DNA from: Aminobacterium sp. MB27-C1
Lineage (GTDB): Bacteria; Synergistota; Synergistia; Synergistales; Aminobacteriaceae
Direction: 5' to 3'
Length of the DNA: 64,000 nt
NCBI RefSeq assembly: GCF_030908405.1
Contig: NZ_CP133089.1
Coordinates: 558,001 to 622,000, forward strand
The translations under genes were made by a program, and so were the position numbers. Shown piece after piece: positions 44,107 to 52,807 of the stretch. Under the pieces are notes generated by a model that was not told the DNA's origin, ran no database searches, and saw only the letters and a list, made by a program, of their open reading frames with translations. The stretch's first letter is position 1. The number at the start of each line of letters is the position of its first letter.

Positions 44107-45498
44107 ATGGACGCTATTATGAAGCTGAACGGTGTAATTAATGGTATTGTGTGGGGGCCGTGGATGTTGGCTCTTTTAGTTGGCACAGGTGTTTACCTGA
44201 CCCTGATTCTCGGCTTTCCTCAGATTCGGTATTTTGTTCTTATGTTTAAGGAAGTTTTCGGTAATTTAGGTAAAAAGAAAGAAGGAGAAGGTACGATTTC
44301 TTCCTTCGCAGCTCTGTCTACAGCTCTTGCCTCAACCGTTGGAACCGGTAATATCGCCGGTGTTGCGACGGCCCTTCACCTAGGCGGCCCAGGAGCACTT
44401 TTCTGGATGCTCATTTCAGCCGTTTTCGGTATGACGACAAAAATGTGTGAAGTTACGCTGGCTGTCCGTTTCCGTGAAAAGGATGTTTTGGGGAACTGGC
44501 GCGGTGGTACCATGTATGTATTAGAAAAAGGTACCGGATATAAATGGCTTGCTTGGCTTTTCGCTCTTTTTGCATTCCTTGCCTCTTTCGGAATCGGATG
44601 TGCTGTTCAGTCAAACTCCACAGCTGAAGGATTCTTCCTTGGCTTTGGTATCCCTCAGATTTGGACAGGTATTGCAGTTGCCGTATTGACGGCTCTTGTT
44701 ATCGTTGGTGGTTTGAAACGTATTTCTGACGTTACGACATATCTTGTTCCTTTCATGGCTGTTTTTTATATTATCGGCGGCATCATTGTCGTTTTTGCTC
44801 ACGCGAGCGAAGTTCCGGCAGCATTGGCCAGTGCTGTTAAGTATGCCTTCAGTGATCCCATGGCAATGCCTGGAGCTTTAGCGGGTTGGACGATAAAGAT
44901 GGCCCTTACAAAGGGTATTGCGCGAGGAGTCTTTTCAAACGAAGCCGGTTTGGGCTCTGCCCCTATGGTTCACGCTACCGCTATAGTTGATCACCCAGTT
45001 CGTCAGGGAATGTACGGTTTGTTCGAAGTTTTTACAGATACAGTCGTTATTTGTTCTCTTACATCTTTAGCCATCATTACCAGCGGCGTTCTTACGGGAA
45101 AACCAGAGCTTTCTGGAGCTCAGCTTTCTCTTTCTGCATTCCAGGTTGTTCTTGGCGGAACCGGTACAATGATCTTATCCATAGGACTGGGATTGTTTGC
45201 TTTCTCAACAATTCTTGGTTGGTATTGGTACGGTGAAACAGCTGCTACATACATTTTTGGACCAAAAGTCATTCCTGTCATGAAAGTGCTCTGGATTATC
45301 TTCATATTCCTTGGTGCTGCTGGTGGAACCCTCCTCGGGGATGCCAGTTCCTTCTTAACAAACCTTTGGGACCTTTCAGATACATTGAATGGACTAATGG
45401 CTGCCCCTAACCTTGTTGCCCTTCTTTTACTTTCTAACGAGCTTCGTCGTCTTGTCAAAGATTTTGATGCCAAGAGAAAATCAGGAGAACTTGAGTAA
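44107..45498 (+). CDS. Alanine/glycine:cation symporter (AGCS) family protein
   Basis: A roughly 463-residue transporter with 10-12 hydrophobic helices. AGCS signatures: PWMLALLVGTGVYLTLILGF, ALSTALASTVGTGNIAGVA, the highly conserved VFSNEAGLGSAPMVHATA and GWYWYGETAATYIFG. These carry Na+ (or H+) coupled alanine or glycine into the cell. ATG 44107 is selected by GAAAGGGGGAA upstream; ATG 44071 has no site. It lies directly downstream of the grd operon but in its own transcription unit. Confidence 0.93.
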   Translation: MDAIMKLNGVINGIVWGPWMLALLVGTGVYLTLILGFPQIRYFVLMFKEVFGNLGKKKEGEGTISSFAALSTALASTVGTGNIAGVATALHLGGPGALFWMLISAVFGMTTKMCEVTLAVRFREKDVLGNWRGGTMYVLEKGTGYKWLAWLFALFAFLASFGIGCAVQSNSTAEGFFLGFGIPQIWTGIAVAVLTALVIVGGLKRISDVTTYLVPFMAVFYIIGGIIVVFAHASEVPAALASAVKYAFSDPMAMPGALAGWTIKMALTKGIARGVFSNEAGLGSAPMVHATAIVDHPVRQGMYGLFEVFTDTVVICSLTSLAIITSGVLTGKPELSGAQLSLSAFQVVLGGTGTMILSIGLGLFAFSTILGWYWYGETAATYIFGPKVIPVMKVLWIIFIFLGAAGGTLLGDASSFLTNLWDLSDTLNGLMAAPNLVALLLLSNELRRLVKDFDAKRKSGELE

Positions 45499-45509
45499 AT
45501 TATCACAAT

Positions 45510-45537
45510 TTGACAAATATACTAACTATTGTAACAT
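45510..45537 (+). promoter_or_regulatory. Candidate promoter of alr
   Basis: A perfect TTGACA (45510-45515), a 16-base spacer and TAACAT (45532-45537), 70 bases before the alr start. A strong hairpin begins only about 5 bases further on. Confidence 0.45.
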
Positions 45538-45542
45538 GGCGG

Positions 45543-45568
45543 CAGGGGCGGATTTCCGCCCCTGTCTT
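45543..45568 (+). terminator. Hairpin between the AGCS symporter gene and alr
   Basis: CAGGGGCGG (45543-45551) pairs with CCGCCCCTG (45556-45564) around ATTT, followed by TCTTCTG. It probably ends the symporter transcript. If the promoter just upstream is real it would lie at the very 5' end of the alr mRNA. Confidence 0.65.
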
Positions 45569-45608
45569 CTGTGCAACGAAATTTATATAAAGAACAGGGG
45601 GAATAGGT

Positions 45609-46727
45609 GTGTTACTTCGTCCTACCAGAATGGAAGTTAATTTGAAGAATATTCAATCTAACTTCAAAGCAATTCAGAAACACGTAGGAACTGGTTCCCA
45701 GGTCATGGCTGTAGTGAAAGCTGATGCTTATGGGCACGGTGCTTTAGAAGTAACCAAAGCTCTTCTTGATGTAGGATGTCAGCGTTTTGCCGTAGCCACT
45801 CCAGATGAGGCGGTACAGATACGAGAAGCAGCAATAAACGACCCACTATTGGTTCTTGGCCCCTCTCCTTACGATGTTGCTTCAGAATATGTCAAATATG
45901 ATATAGCGGCTGCCCTTACAGATATTAAGTTTGCACAGGCGATGAGCCGTGAAGCTGTTAATCAGGGAAAGACAGCTTTGCTTCATCTAAAAATTGATAC
46001 TGGAATGGGGAGAATAGGTTTTCTCCCACAAGAAATACCTCAAGTTATAGATGAAATTTTGAAATTACCAGGAATAAGAGTAGAAGGACTCTTTACTCAC
46101 TTTGCTGTTGCAGATGAAAAACGCTTGGATTATACAGAGCTTCAATTTACGCGATATATGGATGTGTATCATTTTCTTGAGAGCAAGGGGCTCCGAATTC
46201 CATTGCGCCATGTTTGCAATAGCGCAGCAGTGCTTCATTCTCCCGAGATGTATCTGGATGCTGTTCGACCAGGTGTCATCCTTTATGGTATGTGGCCTTC
46301 TGATGAGTGCGTTCGCCCTATAGAATTAAAGCCCACATTTGAAGTAAAAACGGCTATTGCTTCTATAAAAGAGTTGCCATGCAATAGTGGCATCGGATAC
46401 GGTCTTCGCTATATGACACGAGGCATAGAAAAAATTGCCATTATTCCGTTAGGTTATGGAGACGGGTACTCTCGCTCACTGTCAATGAAAATACCAGTTC
46501 TTGTGCGCGGTAAAAGAGTTCCTATTGTTGGAAATATATGCATGGATCAGACGATGATCGATGTTACGGATATAGATGACGTAAAAGTGGGAGATGAAGT
46601 TGTTATTATAGGGCGTCAGGGTGAAGAGTTTATTACGCCAGAGGAAGTGGCGGCAATTCGGAATACTATTAATTACGAAATTCCAATTATGTTTTTGCCG
46701 CGAGTTCCCAGAGTTTATATTCGTTAG
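45609..46727 (+). CDS. alr: Alanine racemase
   Basis: A 372-residue fold-type III PLP enzyme that interconverts L- and D-alanine for peptidoglycan, and could also feed alanine catabolism. The PLP lysine is in QVMAVVKADAYGHGALEV and the catalytic Tyr in GIGYGLRYM. LHLKIDTGMGRIGF, NSAAVLHSPEM, GVILYGMWPS and GNICMDQTMIDVTD are family motifs. It starts at GTG 45609 behind AGGGGGAATAGG. The neighbouring alanine/glycine symporter is consistent with alanine metabolism. Confidence 0.95.
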   Translation: MLLRPTRMEVNLKNIQSNFKAIQKHVGTGSQVMAVVKADAYGHGALEVTKALLDVGCQRFAVATPDEAVQIREAAINDPLLVLGPSPYDVASEYVKYDIAAALTDIKFAQAMSREAVNQGKTALLHLKIDTGMGRIGFLPQEIPQVIDEILKLPGIRVEGLFTHFAVADEKRLDYTELQFTRYMDVYHFLESKGLRIPLRHVCNSAAVLHSPEMYLDAVRPGVILYGMWPSDECVRPIELKPTFEVKTAIASIKELPCNSGIGYGLRYMTRGIEKIAIIPLGYGDGYSRSLSMKIPVLVRGKRVPIVGNICMDQTMIDVTDIDDVKVGDEVVIIGRQGEEFITPEEVAAIRNTINYEIPIMFLPRVPRVYIR

Positions 46728-46747
46728 ATCAACAGGAAAGAATAAAG

Positions 46748-46783
46748 GGAGGCTGTCAATGGAGGCAGCCTCCTTATTTTTTT
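46748..46783 (+). terminator. Terminator between alr and the convergent FMN enzyme gene
   Basis: GGAGGCTG (46748-46755) pairs with CAGCCTCC (46766-46773), followed by TTATTTTTTT. Confidence 0.85.
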
Positions 46784-46793
46784 ATGACCCTCT

Positions 46794-47819
46794 TTACCGA
46801 AGGGGCATACGTATTTTTTCCATGGTGATTTCTTTGAGGTTTGCAGCGCCACACATAAGCATAATGTTACGAAGCTGTTCGCCTAAAAATTCTGTATAAA
46901 GAGCAACACCTTCAGATTGGCCTCCGCATGCTGCTATAACATATGGTCGACCGATCATAACTGCGTCGGCTCCTAGTGCCAAGGCCTTGAAAATATCGGC
47001 TCCCGTACGGATTCCTCCGTCTACTATTATTTTGAGGCGATCTTGTACTGCTGCCCGAATTTCCGGTAAGACCTCACACGTGGCGGGAGCTGAGGGCATA
47101 ACGCGGCCACCGTGAGAAGATACGACAATAGCGTGGGCCCCTGCCTCTAAGGCTTTAAGTGCGCCCTTAGCGGTCATAACACCTTTAAGAATGAAAGGAA
47201 CTTTTGTCGCATTAGTAAGAAGGCGAAGGTCTTCCACGCTCTTAGGCGAGAGAGTATTGACTTTACTTCCCATGTTTTTCAACCCTGCCATATCAATATC
47301 CATTCCAAAAGCTGTGGGTTTTGTTGTATTAATTGAATCGAGTCTCTCTTGTAATTTTTCATTGCTCCACGGTTTGCATACGGGGACACCGCGATTCTTA
47401 TGCCTTTTAATAATATCTATGCTGCTTTCGAACATCCCAGGAGCAGGTCCATCTCCCGTAAAAGCTAGGATACCTGCCTTGTTGGCTCCTTCAATGGTTA
47501 ATTCCATATATTCGATGTCAGTCATAATACCGTTATAGTTTTTTTTCATACCACCTATGGGGGCAATAAAGATCGGATAGCTAAAGTTCTGACCGAACAT
47601 AGCCAAAGTTGTATCTTGTCCGCAGTTTTCATAGCACGTATCCATATTGAGTTTGACACTATCCAAAAATTCAGTGCAAACAGTCCAAGAAGAACCGTTG
47701 CCTACAGCCCCCACTCCAGGGACTTCTCCACGGCAGGAGATGCCGTTACATACTTTACAGACTCTGCATCTTGGGGACATCTTTTCTTTTGCGCGCTCCC
47801 ATATTTCTTGTATTGTCAT
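46794..47819 (-). CDS. FMN-dependent alpha-hydroxy-acid dehydrogenase with Cys-rich N-terminus
   Basis: A roughly 341-residue TIM-barrel flavoenzyme of the lactate oxidase/glycolate oxidase superfamily. FMN and substrate motifs: FIAPIGGMKKNYNG, PFILKGVMTAKGALKALE, the catalytic His and Arg in AIVVSSHGGRVM, then KIIVDGGIRTGADIFKALA and DAVMIGRPYVIAAC. The N-terminus carries four cysteines in SPRCRVCKVCNGISCRGEVP, absent from classical lactate oxidases and possibly a metal or Fe-S site. Start 47819 follows AAAGGAG; a longer frame to 47858 is unsupported. It is monocistronic. Lactate or another 2-hydroxyacid is the probable substrate. Confidence 0.82.
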   Translation of the reverse strand: MTIQEIWERAKEKMSPRCRVCKVCNGISCRGEVPGVGAVGNGSSWTVCTEFLDSVKLNMDTCYENCGQDTTLAMFGQNFSYPIFIAPIGGMKKNYNGIMTDIEYMELTIEGANKAGILAFTGDGPAPGMFESSIDIIKRHKNRGVPVCKPWSNEKLQERLDSINTTKPTAFGMDIDMAGLKNMGSKVNTLSPKSVEDLRLLTNATKVPFILKGVMTAKGALKALEAGAHAIVVSSHGGRVMPSAPATCEVLPEIRAAVQDRLKIIVDGGIRTGADIFKALALGADAVMIGRPYVIAACGGQSEGVALYTEFLGEQLRNIMLMCGAANLKEITMEKIRMPLR

Positions 47820-47856
47820 TTTGAGATGCTCCTTTGTATAGAAAATATACCGTGTC

Positions 47857-47886
47857 ATTGTAGTTTCTCTTATTATTGGAAGTCAA
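47857..47886 (-). promoter_or_regulatory. Candidate promoter of the FMN dehydrogenase gene
   Basis: On the minus strand: TTGACT (47886-47881), an 18-base spacer and TACAAT (47862-47857), with the start codon about 38 bases downstream. Confidence 0.55.
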
Positions 47887-48050
47887 AATAAATTTGTTAT
47901 GGGGGAATAAAAATATTTTTCTATTTTATGCCCTTATGCTTCATATAATTATGCTGTAGAGGTTAGAATACATAGGATAGGATAAAGGGGCATTTTTTGA
48001 GGGATGTTCTTTTTTTACATAAAAATTATGCCTCAAAAGGAAAAAATGGA

Positions 48051-48056
48051 TATAAT
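48051..48056 (+). promoter_or_regulatory. Possible -10 of the transketolase operon
   Basis: A perfect TATAAT, 39 bases before the transketolase start, without a convincing -35. The 235-base stretch between 47860 and 48094 otherwise shows no structure I can name. Confidence 0.35.
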
Positions 48057-48094
48057 CAGACCTGGAGTTTGAATATAAGGAGGACGTAAGACTG

Positions 48095-50041
48095 ATGGAA
48101 AACAATTTGCCTTCACTTCGGAATTTTCCCGTAGAGGCGTTAAGCGACGAAGACGTAAAGCTTCTTGATAATGCAGCTCGCAAGGCACGTATTGATGCTG
48201 TGACTATGGTTTCTCTCGCAGGGAGTGGACATCCTGCCGGATCCCTTTCAAGTATGGAAATGTACTTGGCTACATACGGTGTGGCCAATCTCACCCCTGA
48301 AAATTGCAACGATACAGACCGTGACTATATAGTCGTCAGCCACGGACATACCTCTCCTGGCGCATACGCGACTTTAGCTACATGGGGCTTTTTCGAACCT
48401 CTCGATGCTGTTGCCAATTTCAGATTATGCTCCAGTCCTTTCCAGGGACATGTTGAGAGAAATGTTCCCGGAATAGACTGGGGAAGTGGAAACCTCGGGC
48501 AAGGGCTGGCTGCTGGTGTAGGTTTTGCTCTTGCGCAGAAAGCCCGGAATAACGGCGGGCGTGTCTTTGTCGTTATGGGTGACGGAGAACAGACCAAGGG
48601 GCAGGTTGCCGAAGCACGGCGAATTGCGGTAAAAGAGGGACTTTCAAATATTACAGCCCTTATCGATTATAACCACATACAAATTTCCGGACGTACAGAA
48701 GATGTTATGCCTGTTGATGTGCGTTCATTATGGGAAGCCGATGGTTGGGGAGTTCTCGAATGCGATGGACACTCCTTTGCCGAGATCTATGCGGCTTTGC
48801 GCGATGCTGTAAATGACGATGTTCCGACAGTAATTATCTGTCATACCCAAATGGGAAAAGGCATCTCCTTTATGGAAGGTATTCCTGATTATCACGGAAA
48901 AGCACCGAGTAAAGATCAGTATGCAGAAGCCATGAAAGAGCTTGGCGGTGACTTGGAATATCTCGAAAAGGCCAAATCTTTACGGGGCAATCCGATGCCT
49001 GTAGGGAGAAAAATTGTTCCCAATTCAAATAATCTTGTCTATGGGGAACCTCGCCAGTATGACAGTGAAACGAAGACAGACAACAGATCGGCCTTTGGCA
49101 ATGCTCTTGCCGATGTGGGAGCCCTTAACTATAAGAAAGAAGACAAGACACCTCTTCTTGTTTTTGACTGTGACTTGGCAGGTTCTGTAAAAACAGCCGA
49201 TTTCGCTAAAAAGTGCCCTGAATGGTTTATTCAGACAGGCATACAGGAGCATGCTACTGCGACAGTTGCCGGAGCTGCTTCTGTGGCTGGCGCTGTAAGC
49301 GTTTGGGCTGATTTCGGAGTGTTCGGATTGAGCGAAGCCTATAATCAGCAGCGGCTGAATGACATAAACAAGACAAACCTTAAACTGGTGCTTACTCACG
49401 TGGGTCTTGACGTGGGAGAAGATGGCATGACCCATCAGTCCATTGACTACGTTGGCCTTTTAAGAAATACATTTGGTTGGAAACTTATTGTTCCGGCAGA
49501 CCCCAATCAGACAGACAGAGCGACACGATGGGCCATTAAAGAAGCGGGGAATGTCTGCCTTGCCATGGGACGAAGCAAGTTGCCAGTCCTTACAGACGAG
49601 GAAGGCAAACCAATCTTTGGCGAAGATTATACGTTTGAATATGGTCAGGCAGTGAAGGTACGTGATGGTAAAGATGGTGCCATCTTTGCACTTGGGGCCA
49701 TGACAGGAAAAGCTCTTGAAGCCTGGGAAATACTTCGTGAAAAAGGATTGAACTTCAAGCTCTTTTCCGTAGCTACTCCATTAGCCATCGACACGGCAGC
49801 TTTAAGGGAAGCTTGCGACACAGGCGTTGTTATTTCTGTTGAAGATCATCATTATCACAATGGTTTAGGTGTTAGCATAGCCTTAGCAATGGCTGAGGAA
49901 AGGCTTAGTGCTGCCTTTATGCCTCTTGGCGTACATTCATACGGTGCTTCTGGCAAGTCTGAAGAAGTAATGAAGCAGATGAAGCTTGATGCAGCGTCAA
50001 TAGCTTCGCAGGCCGAAGAATGTTGTAAAGGAAGGGCGTAA
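48095..50041 (+). CDS. tkt: Transketolase (single full-length polypeptide)
   Basis: A 648-residue thiamine-diphosphate enzyme of the non-oxidative pentose phosphate pathway. N-terminal half: SLAGSGHPAGSLSSMEMYLA, SHGHTSPGAYATL, GNLGQGLAAGVGFALAQ and the ThDP motif VVMGDGEQTKGQ to DYNHIQISG. C-terminal half: the pyrimidine-binding FIQTGIQEHATATVAG, WADFGVFG and VGLDVGEDGMTHQSIDYV. Many anaerobes split transketolase into two genes; here both halves are fused. ATAAGGAGGAC precedes ATG 48095. queH follows 10 bases after the stop, and they probably share a transcript. Confidence 0.9.
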   Translation: MENNLPSLRNFPVEALSDEDVKLLDNAARKARIDAVTMVSLAGSGHPAGSLSSMEMYLATYGVANLTPENCNDTDRDYIVVSHGHTSPGAYATLATWGFFEPLDAVANFRLCSSPFQGHVERNVPGIDWGSGNLGQGLAAGVGFALAQKARNNGGRVFVVMGDGEQTKGQVAEARRIAVKEGLSNITALIDYNHIQISGRTEDVMPVDVRSLWEADGWGVLECDGHSFAEIYAALRDAVNDDVPTVIICHTQMGKGISFMEGIPDYHGKAPSKDQYAEAMKELGGDLEYLEKAKSLRGNPMPVGRKIVPNSNNLVYGEPRQYDSETKTDNRSAFGNALADVGALNYKKEDKTPLLVFDCDLAGSVKTADFAKKCPEWFIQTGIQEHATATVAGAASVAGAVSVWADFGVFGLSEAYNQQRLNDINKTNLKLVLTHVGLDVGEDGMTHQSIDYVGLLRNTFGWKLIVPADPNQTDRATRWAIKEAGNVCLAMGRSKLPVLTDEEGKPIFGEDYTFEYGQAVKVRDGKDGAIFALGAMTGKALEAWEILREKGLNFKLFSVATPLAIDTAALREACDTGVVISVEDHHYHNGLGVSIALAMAEERLSAAFMPLGVHSYGASGKSEEVMKQMKLDAASIASQAEECCKGRA

Positions 50042-50051
50042 GTAAAAAAAC

Positions 50052-50609
50052 ATGCACAATCTCTTGCTACATATTTGTTGTGCTCCAGATGCAACAATCC
50101 CATGGCCAGCACTTATTGAGGAAGGGTATTGTGTAACGGGATATTTCTACGGGCACAATATTCACCCGCAAGAAGAGTATAATCGGCGGAGAGAGGCAGT
50201 AGAGACACTTGCCTCTCTCCTGTCTCAATCTGTATATATAGAAGAATATAATCCCAATGAATGGCTTGAAAAGGCAAAGGCTTTATCTGAAGAGCCCGAA
50301 GGCGGGCGTCGGTGTTCCCTTTGTTTTGCCTTACAGCTGGAAGCCGCTGCTCAGAGAGCCCGGGAGCTTTCTTTTTCTTATTTATGTACGACCCTGACTA
50401 TTAGTCCTCATAAAGATCCTGATAGAATTAATAGGTTGGGAGAAGAAATTTCAGCTCGATATGGAATTATATGGCTGAACAAGATATGGAGAAAAAATAA
50501 CGGTTTCGTAGAATCGGTACGAAAAAGCCGTGAGATGAATCTATATCGTCAGAACTATTGCGGTTGTTGCTATAGCATACATGCCGAAAGTATTGATAAG
50601 AGGAGATGA
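50052..50609 (+). CDS. queH: Epoxyqueuosine reductase QueH (DUF208)
   Basis: A 185-residue protein with the QueH cysteine pattern: LLLHICCAPDATIPW at the start, GRRCSLCFALQLEAAA, TTLTISPHKDPDRIN and LYRQNYCGCCYSIH near the end. QueH reduces epoxyqueuosine in tRNA to queuosine, replacing the cobalamin enzyme QueG. The paired Cys motifs hold a [4Fe-4S] cluster and an additional metal. It completes, with queD and folE2 at 23-24 kb, a partial queuosine set in this window. ATGA-type overlap with the next gene's frame. Confidence 0.9.
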   Translation: MHNLLLHICCAPDATIPWPALIEEGYCVTGYFYGHNIHPQEEYNRRREAVETLASLLSQSVYIEEYNPNEWLEKAKALSEEPEGGRRCSLCFALQLEAAAQRARELSFSYLCTTLTISPHKDPDRINRLGEEISARYGIIWLNKIWRKNNGFVESVRKSREMNLYRQNYCGCCYSIHAESIDKRR

Positions 50610-50614
50610 CCCCC

Positions 50615-51595
50615 ATGGAGGATGAACGTAGCGTATTGCCTGTCGGAAAACTTCCCCCAGATATTCTAGAGAAGCACATATTGCAGTTTAGTGGAGCTAG
50701 ACGGCCTGATGTTCTCGTTGGACCTGGCATTGGGGAAGATGCTTCGCTTATCCGGTTCCCCGAGGGAAAACTATTAGCTGTCTCTTCTGATCCTATTGTA
50801 GGCGCTTCGGAGGGTGCTGGAACCTTTCTTGTTCATATTAACGCCAACGATATCGCATGTAAAGGTGGAGATCCTGCATATCTCATTATTACGCTCATTA
50901 TCCCTGTAGATCAGGGGCTTCCCTTTGCGTCGATGATCATGGAAGAAATCCACCACGCCTGTAAAAAAATGGGTGTTGCCGTTATAGGTGGTCATACGGA
51001 ATTTACAGATAGATATAAAAAACCTGTCATAGTGGGAACGATGATGGGCCAAACATCGTATCTTTACAGAGCAACTGACATTTGTGTTGGCGATGGTGTT
51101 ATTATGACCAAACATGTGGGGCTTGAAGGCATGTCCATACTGGCTCATGATAGATGCGATCTTCTCGAAAGAAGTCTGACCAGCGAAGAAATTCAAGAGG
51201 TTTCGTCATGGATTTCTTCAATATCCGTATTGGAAGATGCCAAAACTGTTCGAGATATAGCCAGATTTATGCACGATCCTACTGAAGGTGGACTTTTTGG
51301 TGGACTTGCAGAGATATGTCGCTTAAGCGGACTTGGCCTTCAACTCAATAAAGAGGCCATTCCAGTTCACCCCTTAACGAAAAAAGTACAGGACGACTTA
51401 GATTTTGACGTTTTTCATCTTATCTCTTCAGGAGTTCTTGTTGTTGTTGTTCCTAAAGAACATATTGACGAAGCATTGGCACGTTTCGAAGAGAAAGATA
51501 TTTCTGCAACGTTGATAGGAACCATAGCTGCAGAAGGCCAGGACAATGATGAACTGAACACAAAAGAAGAACTATGGAGACTTCTTGATCTGTAA
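50615..51595 (+). CDS. AIR synthase/HypE-like (PurM superfamily) protein
   Basis: A roughly 326-residue PurM-fold protein. Motifs: VGPGIGEDASLIRFPEGK (nucleotide-binding Asp region), SSDPIVGASEGAGTFLVHIN, ANDIACKGGDPAYLI, VIGGHTEFTD and the glycine-rich FMHDPTEGGLFGGLAEI. This ancestry includes HypE, ThiL and SelD, but there is no C-terminal PRIC as in HypE and no SelD N-terminal Cys/Sec motif. It is annotated elsewhere as a hydrogenase-expression-like or AIR-synthase-related protein without known reaction. Start 50615 fits AGGAG at 50601-50605; ATG 50606 touches that site. Confidence 0.75.
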   Translation: MEDERSVLPVGKLPPDILEKHILQFSGARRPDVLVGPGIGEDASLIRFPEGKLLAVSSDPIVGASEGAGTFLVHINANDIACKGGDPAYLIITLIIPVDQGLPFASMIMEEIHHACKKMGVAVIGGHTEFTDRYKKPVIVGTMMGQTSYLYRATDICVGDGVIMTKHVGLEGMSILAHDRCDLLERSLTSEEIQEVSSWISSISVLEDAKTVRDIARFMHDPTEGGLFGGLAEICRLSGLGLQLNKEAIPVHPLTKKVQDDLDFDVFHLISSGVLVVVVPKEHIDEALARFEEKDISATLIGTIAAEGQDNDELNTKEELWRLLDL

Positions 51596-51618
51596 GAAGT
51601 CCCAATAAGGAGGAAAAA

Positions 51619-52725
51619 GTGCTTATGCAGAATATTTTTCACCGTACAGAGAAGTTACGTCAGTCTTTTCCCGCCCTTGGAATAGACGCTGTTGCGCTTT
51701 TTGTTTTCGAACGTTCTAATTGGGAAAGTGTGTATTACATTTCCGGTTTCCGTGGAAGTAGCTCTGGAGTTCTTATCACAGAAAAAGAAACATTTCTTGT
51801 AACAGATGGGCGCTATTTAACGCAGGCATCGGAGCAGTCGCCCTTTACGCTGGTTCCACAGGGACAACGTTCTCTTCTTGAAACAATGTGTGATCTTATG
51901 GAGGAACATGGCTGTTCTCGAATCGGAGTGGAGAAAGAAAAGATATCGGCTAAGACATTTGAGCAGATTCAACATTCACTGGAAGGAAAAGAATGGTGTG
52001 ATATTTCCAGTCTTCTGCCTATAATGCGGAGGACGAAGGATACTTCTGAGATTGAGCTGATCAAAGAGGCCGGAATGATTGCGTGCAATGCTTATAGAGA
52101 AGTTACAGCCCGAGTACAAGAAGGGATGTCTGAAAAAGAGTTTGAAGCTCTATTGGAATATATGGTGAAGAAGCTTGGTGCTGAGGCAGGTTGGGGAAAT
52201 CATAATTTTATAGTTGCCTCTGGAGCTCGGAGCGCTTTGCCTCACGCGGCACCCACTGACCAGCCTTTCAAAAAAGGAGATTGGGTGACAGTCGATTTTG
52301 GTGCTATGGTTGGAGGATATATCTCTGACCTCACGCGTAATTTCTGCCTTGGCGAACCTGATTCGAAAGTGCGAGAGATCGAAGCAATTTTGCTGCGTGC
52401 CCATAAGGAAGCAGCAGCAGCCCTTAAACCAGGTGTTGCCGGAAAGGACATAGATGCCATTGCCCGTAAAATCATTTTTGATTCAGGGTATGGGGAATAT
52501 TTCAACCACGGTCTGGGACACGCTTTGGGATTGGAGATTCATGAAAATCCGAGATTATCTCCATTAAGTAAAGATATTCTTCAAGTTGGGGATGTAGTCA
52601 CTATAGAACCTGGCATTTACATTCCTGGTTTCGGAGGAATGCGTATCGAAGATGATTATCTCATTACGGAAAATGGAGCGGAGCGTATTTCCGGAGATTT
52701 AGATCAGGGGCTACTTATTCTTTAA
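51619..52725 (+). CDS. Xaa-Pro aminopeptidase (M24 family)
   Basis: A 368-residue pita-bread metallopeptidase that removes N-terminal residues before proline. Metal ligands are visible: VTVDFGAMVGGYISDLTR (two Asp), NHGLGHALGLEIHE (His), VVTIEPGIYIPG (Glu) and MRIEDDYLITENG (Glu). The N-terminal creatinase-like domain contains YYISGFRGSSSGVLIT. GTG 51619 is 5 bases after AGGAGG; ATG 51625 is an equally valid start. It fits peptide fermentation. Confidence 0.9.
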   Translation: MLMQNIFHRTEKLRQSFPALGIDAVALFVFERSNWESVYYISGFRGSSSGVLITEKETFLVTDGRYLTQASEQSPFTLVPQGQRSLLETMCDLMEEHGCSRIGVEKEKISAKTFEQIQHSLEGKEWCDISSLLPIMRRTKDTSEIELIKEAGMIACNAYREVTARVQEGMSEKEFEALLEYMVKKLGAEAGWGNHNFIVASGARSALPHAAPTDQPFKKGDWVTVDFGAMVGGYISDLTRNFCLGEPDSKVREIEAILLRAHKEAAAALKPGVAGKDIDAIARKIIFDSGYGEYFNHGLGHALGLEIHENPRLSPLSKDILQVGDVVTIEPGIYIPGFGGMRIEDDYLITENGAERISGDLDQGLLIL

Positions 52726-52736
52726 TACATTAACGG

Positions 52737-52772
52737 TTGCTTTTTTAACAGAGAGACGGATATAATGTCTCT
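52737..52772 (+). promoter_or_regulatory. Rubredoxin promoter with an inverted repeat around the -10
   Basis: TTGCTT (52737-52742), an 18-base spacer and TATAAT (52761-52766). AGAGAC (52752-52757) and GTCTCT (52767-52772) form an inverted repeat that brackets the -10, a typical place for a repressor site. Confidence 0.6.
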
Positions 52773-52807
52773 ACATGTGAAGTTTAAAAAATGAAGGAGG
52801 GGAAGTT

